Source: Ianthella basta (Eukaryota; Porifera; Demospongiae; Verongiida; Ianthellidae). Taken from it: a stretch of 64,000 bases of DNA. This document shows positions 61,386-64,000 of this stretch, piece after piece. Positions within the stretch are counted from its first letter, which is position 1, and each line of letters starts with the position of its first letter. The position numbers were made by a program, and so were the translations under genes. The DNA lies in NCBI GenBank assembly GCA_964019415.1, contig OZ025876.1, forward strand, positions 4,459,293 through 4,523,292, in the 5' to 3' direction. The notes beneath the pieces were generated by a model. It had not been told where the DNA came from. It saw only the letters and a list, made by a program, of their open reading frames with translations, and did not search any database.

Positions 61386-62096
61386 CACTCAATAAAATAG
61401 GGGTTATATGCAGCATGGCATGCATATGGATATGATATATATGGCAAGTGTTATATTGCTTGCAGCAGATCTACAGAAGTCGATCTGGCATGGATCGAGT
61501 GTATAATTTATGCATGTTGTATGAAGTGGTATGGCTGCAGATGGGCTCAAGGTGAATGAGCATGCATGGATCTATATATGTATATTATCCATAGATTGAT
61601 GAATTTAATTATAATTACAGCTATTTAATTAATTAGTTAATAAATTTGTATAAGTAATATAAACAGCACTGAATCAAGATCATGTAATATAATTGCACTT
61701 CCGGCCAGGCACAGAATGATCAACGATTGATATTATTATACACATCCGGATCCTACGATGTAATTACACAAGGGTGTAAGGGGTGAGTGCTTGCAATTGC
61801 TGATCAATCATGCATGCAGATACATATTCCCACTAACTATAGAGTGTTGTAATTGATTTATTTCCTCTGTATAATGTTAGGTATAATATTAATGCTCTAC
61901 CATATGCATCTAAATGAAAGTATCAACGGTTGATACCAATGCTGGATATAACCTTAGGCCTCTTCACATCTGCAGAGGAAAACAGAGAATGGTGGAGGGG
62001 CTGGCACGTCAGACTAGACCCCACCCATTCACCGGTGATTTAATTGTGACGTCATGCGTGGATGGCCATAATGTAGCATAGGTAAGTGGACTCATG
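61386..62096. other. Intergenic, nothing recognised
   Basis: A+T-rich sequence without gene or clear repeat. Confidence 0.5.
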
Positions 62097-62100
62097 TAAT

Positions 62101-62188
62101 ACATATAGTGCGGTAGGAAGGTCTATAGCCGATATATAGGGCCGAGGTCCTATATAGAGGCTATAGACCGACCTACCGTACTATATGT
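62101..62188. mobile_element. Foldback with 40-bp arms, GCCGAGGT loop
   Basis: The left arm 62101-62140 (ACATATAGTGCGGTAGGAAG ... ATATAGG) and the right arm 62149-62188 pair at 35 of 40 positions around GCCGAGGT. Arm length matches copies A and B, and the loop resembles a shortened GCCCGAGGG, so it may be a reduced member of the same family. Confidence 0.65.
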
Positions 62189-62302
62189 CTTATATAGTAT
62201 GGTGAGTGTGCAACAGGAACGAACCTTCTGCAGCTATATCGAGCCCAGACCTCTCCGGCGACGACGCCATTTGCATTCAATAAGCGCCTGCATGACGTCA
62301 CT

Positions 62303-63383
62303 GATCCTTCTGGAACGGGCTACGGCACCACAGTACTGTTCGCAGATGACACCACCATCTACATCGTCAACGACAATCTTTCCTCCATTAAATCCTCATT
62401 GCAGCTTTGCCTGGACCTTGCCAACCTATGGCTACAGAGAAATGGCTTGAAGATCAATGTGTCAAAGACCAAGTCGATGTTAATTCATTCCAGCAGAAAG
62501 ATTGTGGATGGCAACTTAACACTGAAGATTGAGGATAATATTGTGGAGCAGGTTCGGTGCCACAAATTCCTTGGAGTAGTAGTCAACGACACCCTCACAT
62601 GGGTTGATCACATTGACATGGTTTGTAAGAAGGTCTCTCGCAGTCTAAATTTGCTTCGTCGTCTCTCTTGGTTTCTTCCCCAGCCTCTCCTGGTTCTTTT
62701 TCTCAAGTCCTACATACTCCCCCACTTTGACTACTGTGATGTTGTGTGGTTTGGCTGTACCAAATCTGAGTCCCATCACCTTGAGTCTTTGTTGAACTTT
62801 GCTTTCCGTACTGTTCTTCATAGATGTAAACACTCTTCTGCTTCTGCTGCTCGCCACGATCTTGGTCTATCAACACTGTCCTCCAGAAGGAAGCTTCATC
62901 TTTCCCAGACTGTCTTCAAGTGCCTCTCTTCCCATTGTCAGTCCTACCTATCTCAGCTCTTCTCTGGTCCAAACTCCTCTTATCACACTCGGTCATACTC
63001 TTCTTGTCAACTCAACCTCCCGCTCACAAGGTCATCTTTTGGTCAAAGGTCATTTAGTTTTACTGGTGCCTCTATGTGGAGATCACTCCCTGCGAACATC
63101 CGCGAGACGAAAGATTACCGGGCTTGCTATACCAAGTGTGAAGTTTTTCTCCTGGACTGACCTCTATGTGCATGACAGTCATGATCTATTTTCCATTTTA
63201 AATTTTTTTTATAACTGCTTGAATAAACCCAACAATGTAAATCCTCCATGCATGTCTTTACATCATTTCGTCTCTCTGTTTTGTGTTGTACTGTGTTCCC
63301 TTTTCTTTACTGGGCGCCTGGGAGAATAGCCTATGGCTAAAGGCTCCCCAGTCTAAATAATGATCCCCTGACCCTGACCTGAC
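62303..63383 (+). mobile_element. LINE (Jockey/RTE-like), 5'-truncated, C-terminal RT intact
   Basis: Starts in the RT palm: GTTVLFADDTTIYIV (catalytic FADD at about 62340), then QRNGLKINVSKTKSMLIHSS, VRCHKFLGVVVNDTLTWVDH, LLRRLSWFLPQPLLVLFLKS, ILPHFDYCDVVWFGCTKSES and a C-terminal domain to a stop near 63160. The ADD and C-terminal parts are in one open frame, the least decayed LINE in the window. The 3' UTR ends in GGCTCCCCAGTCTAAATAAT and a CCTGACC-type simple repeat. The flanks carry an imperfect direct repeat. Confidence 0.85.
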
Positions 63384-64000
63384 CATTGCATTCAGTAGAC
63401 GTCTCCGTGACGTCACAACAGGCTTCAGGGGCTGACCAATGAGAATACTGCGCGCCTATTGGCAATACGCTGACCAATGAGATTACAGGGAACCGAATTC
63501 AAAATAATGCACAGTCAGCAGTTTTGGTTGTGGCCGTGACAGGGTGCTGGACGGAGAGTCTTGAAAACGCTTCTTTTCTGACAGAACAGCGACTTCGATG
63601 CGGACTCAGAACTAGAGGGGACAATTTTAACCACATTTGAGAGCTTTCGACGATATCCAGCTGGACTTTGTTATCGTCATCTGAAAAAGTCGCTCAACGG
63701 ACCGTGTCTGCGCGTCTTCCACGTCATAGTTTCGCGCAACAGAGCCGGACACAGTGCTCGGTTCCTAGAATACGTTTCTTTACGCATGTATCTTGTCCAA
63801 CTGACTTTCCTTCGTGCGACGATTTTTAGCGGTCGCGTTTTTTTCATGGAGCGTCAAGATCCTCCGCAGCACTGATTGTCACGGCCACAGTGAAATGGTA
63901 AGACTGCTTCGCCTGACAGTACATACATTTGGCTCTGGTTTCATTACATTCCTTGATATCAGACCTGTTGCGCAATCAGAGCTTTGATATCGTGATATCA
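63384..64000 (+). other. CpG-richer right edge, possible start of a next gene
   Basis: The stretch 63500-63900 has many CG dinucleotides. TTGTGGCCGTGACA (63527) and TGTCACGGCCACAG (63878) are inverted. GTGAAATG at 63891-63898 is immediately followed by GTAAGA, so an exon ending in a start codon is conceivable. No protein can be read before the edge. Confidence 0.3.

Overview
The window looks like animal nuclear DNA, most probably from a sponge. It has many short exons with GT-AG introns, A+T-rich introns packed with palindromic MITEs, several families of non-LTR retrotransposons and long CA microsatellites. Its ankyrin repeats are a 34-residue type with a (L/I)xxxYxxDP ending that I associate with sponge and cnidarian proteins. 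The sponge assignment is an inference; the eukaryotic, spliced nature is seen directly.

The host content is two large plus-strand ankyrin-repeat genes in tandem. Gene 1 enters the window already under way: 23 exons from 3055 to 20706, ending in TGA. Gene 2 appears complete: 25 exons from 31796 to 59630, whose lengths sum to 2598 nt, one open frame of 865 codons plus stop. Almost every internal exon is 96-108 nt, starts and ends in phase 0 and encodes exactly one ankyrin repeat. The two genes are collinear exon by exon (about 70-85 percent identity in the pairs I compared), so they come from a tandem duplication. Gene 1 has six repeats that gene 2 lacks (16536-18670). Gene 1 has one damaged exon (9475-9563) that gene 2 keeps whole. 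No catalytic domain, signal peptide or membrane segment is visible, so the products look like intracellular scaffolds; partners and function are unknown.

The rest is mobile DNA. Between the genes (about 21-31 kb) is a nested pile, mostly minus strand: a LINE split by a fossil Gypsy fragment, a reverse-transcriptase relic carrying a 57-bp minisatellite, and two more LINEs. Introns hold a Penelope-like relic, more LINEs, a Crypton-like recombinase fragment, a RecQ-helicase-like scrap, a TTAA-flanked piggyBac-type MITE, several TIR elements without transposase, and two candidate tRNA-type SINEs. Downstream of gene 2 lie two further LINEs.

The most unusual non-coding signal is a family of foldback elements (48201-48321, 51129-51242, 54099-54213). 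They share a core around GGGCGCGAAGCGCCC and TTATA termini. Their roughly 41-bp arms match almost perfectly within a copy but differ strongly between copies.
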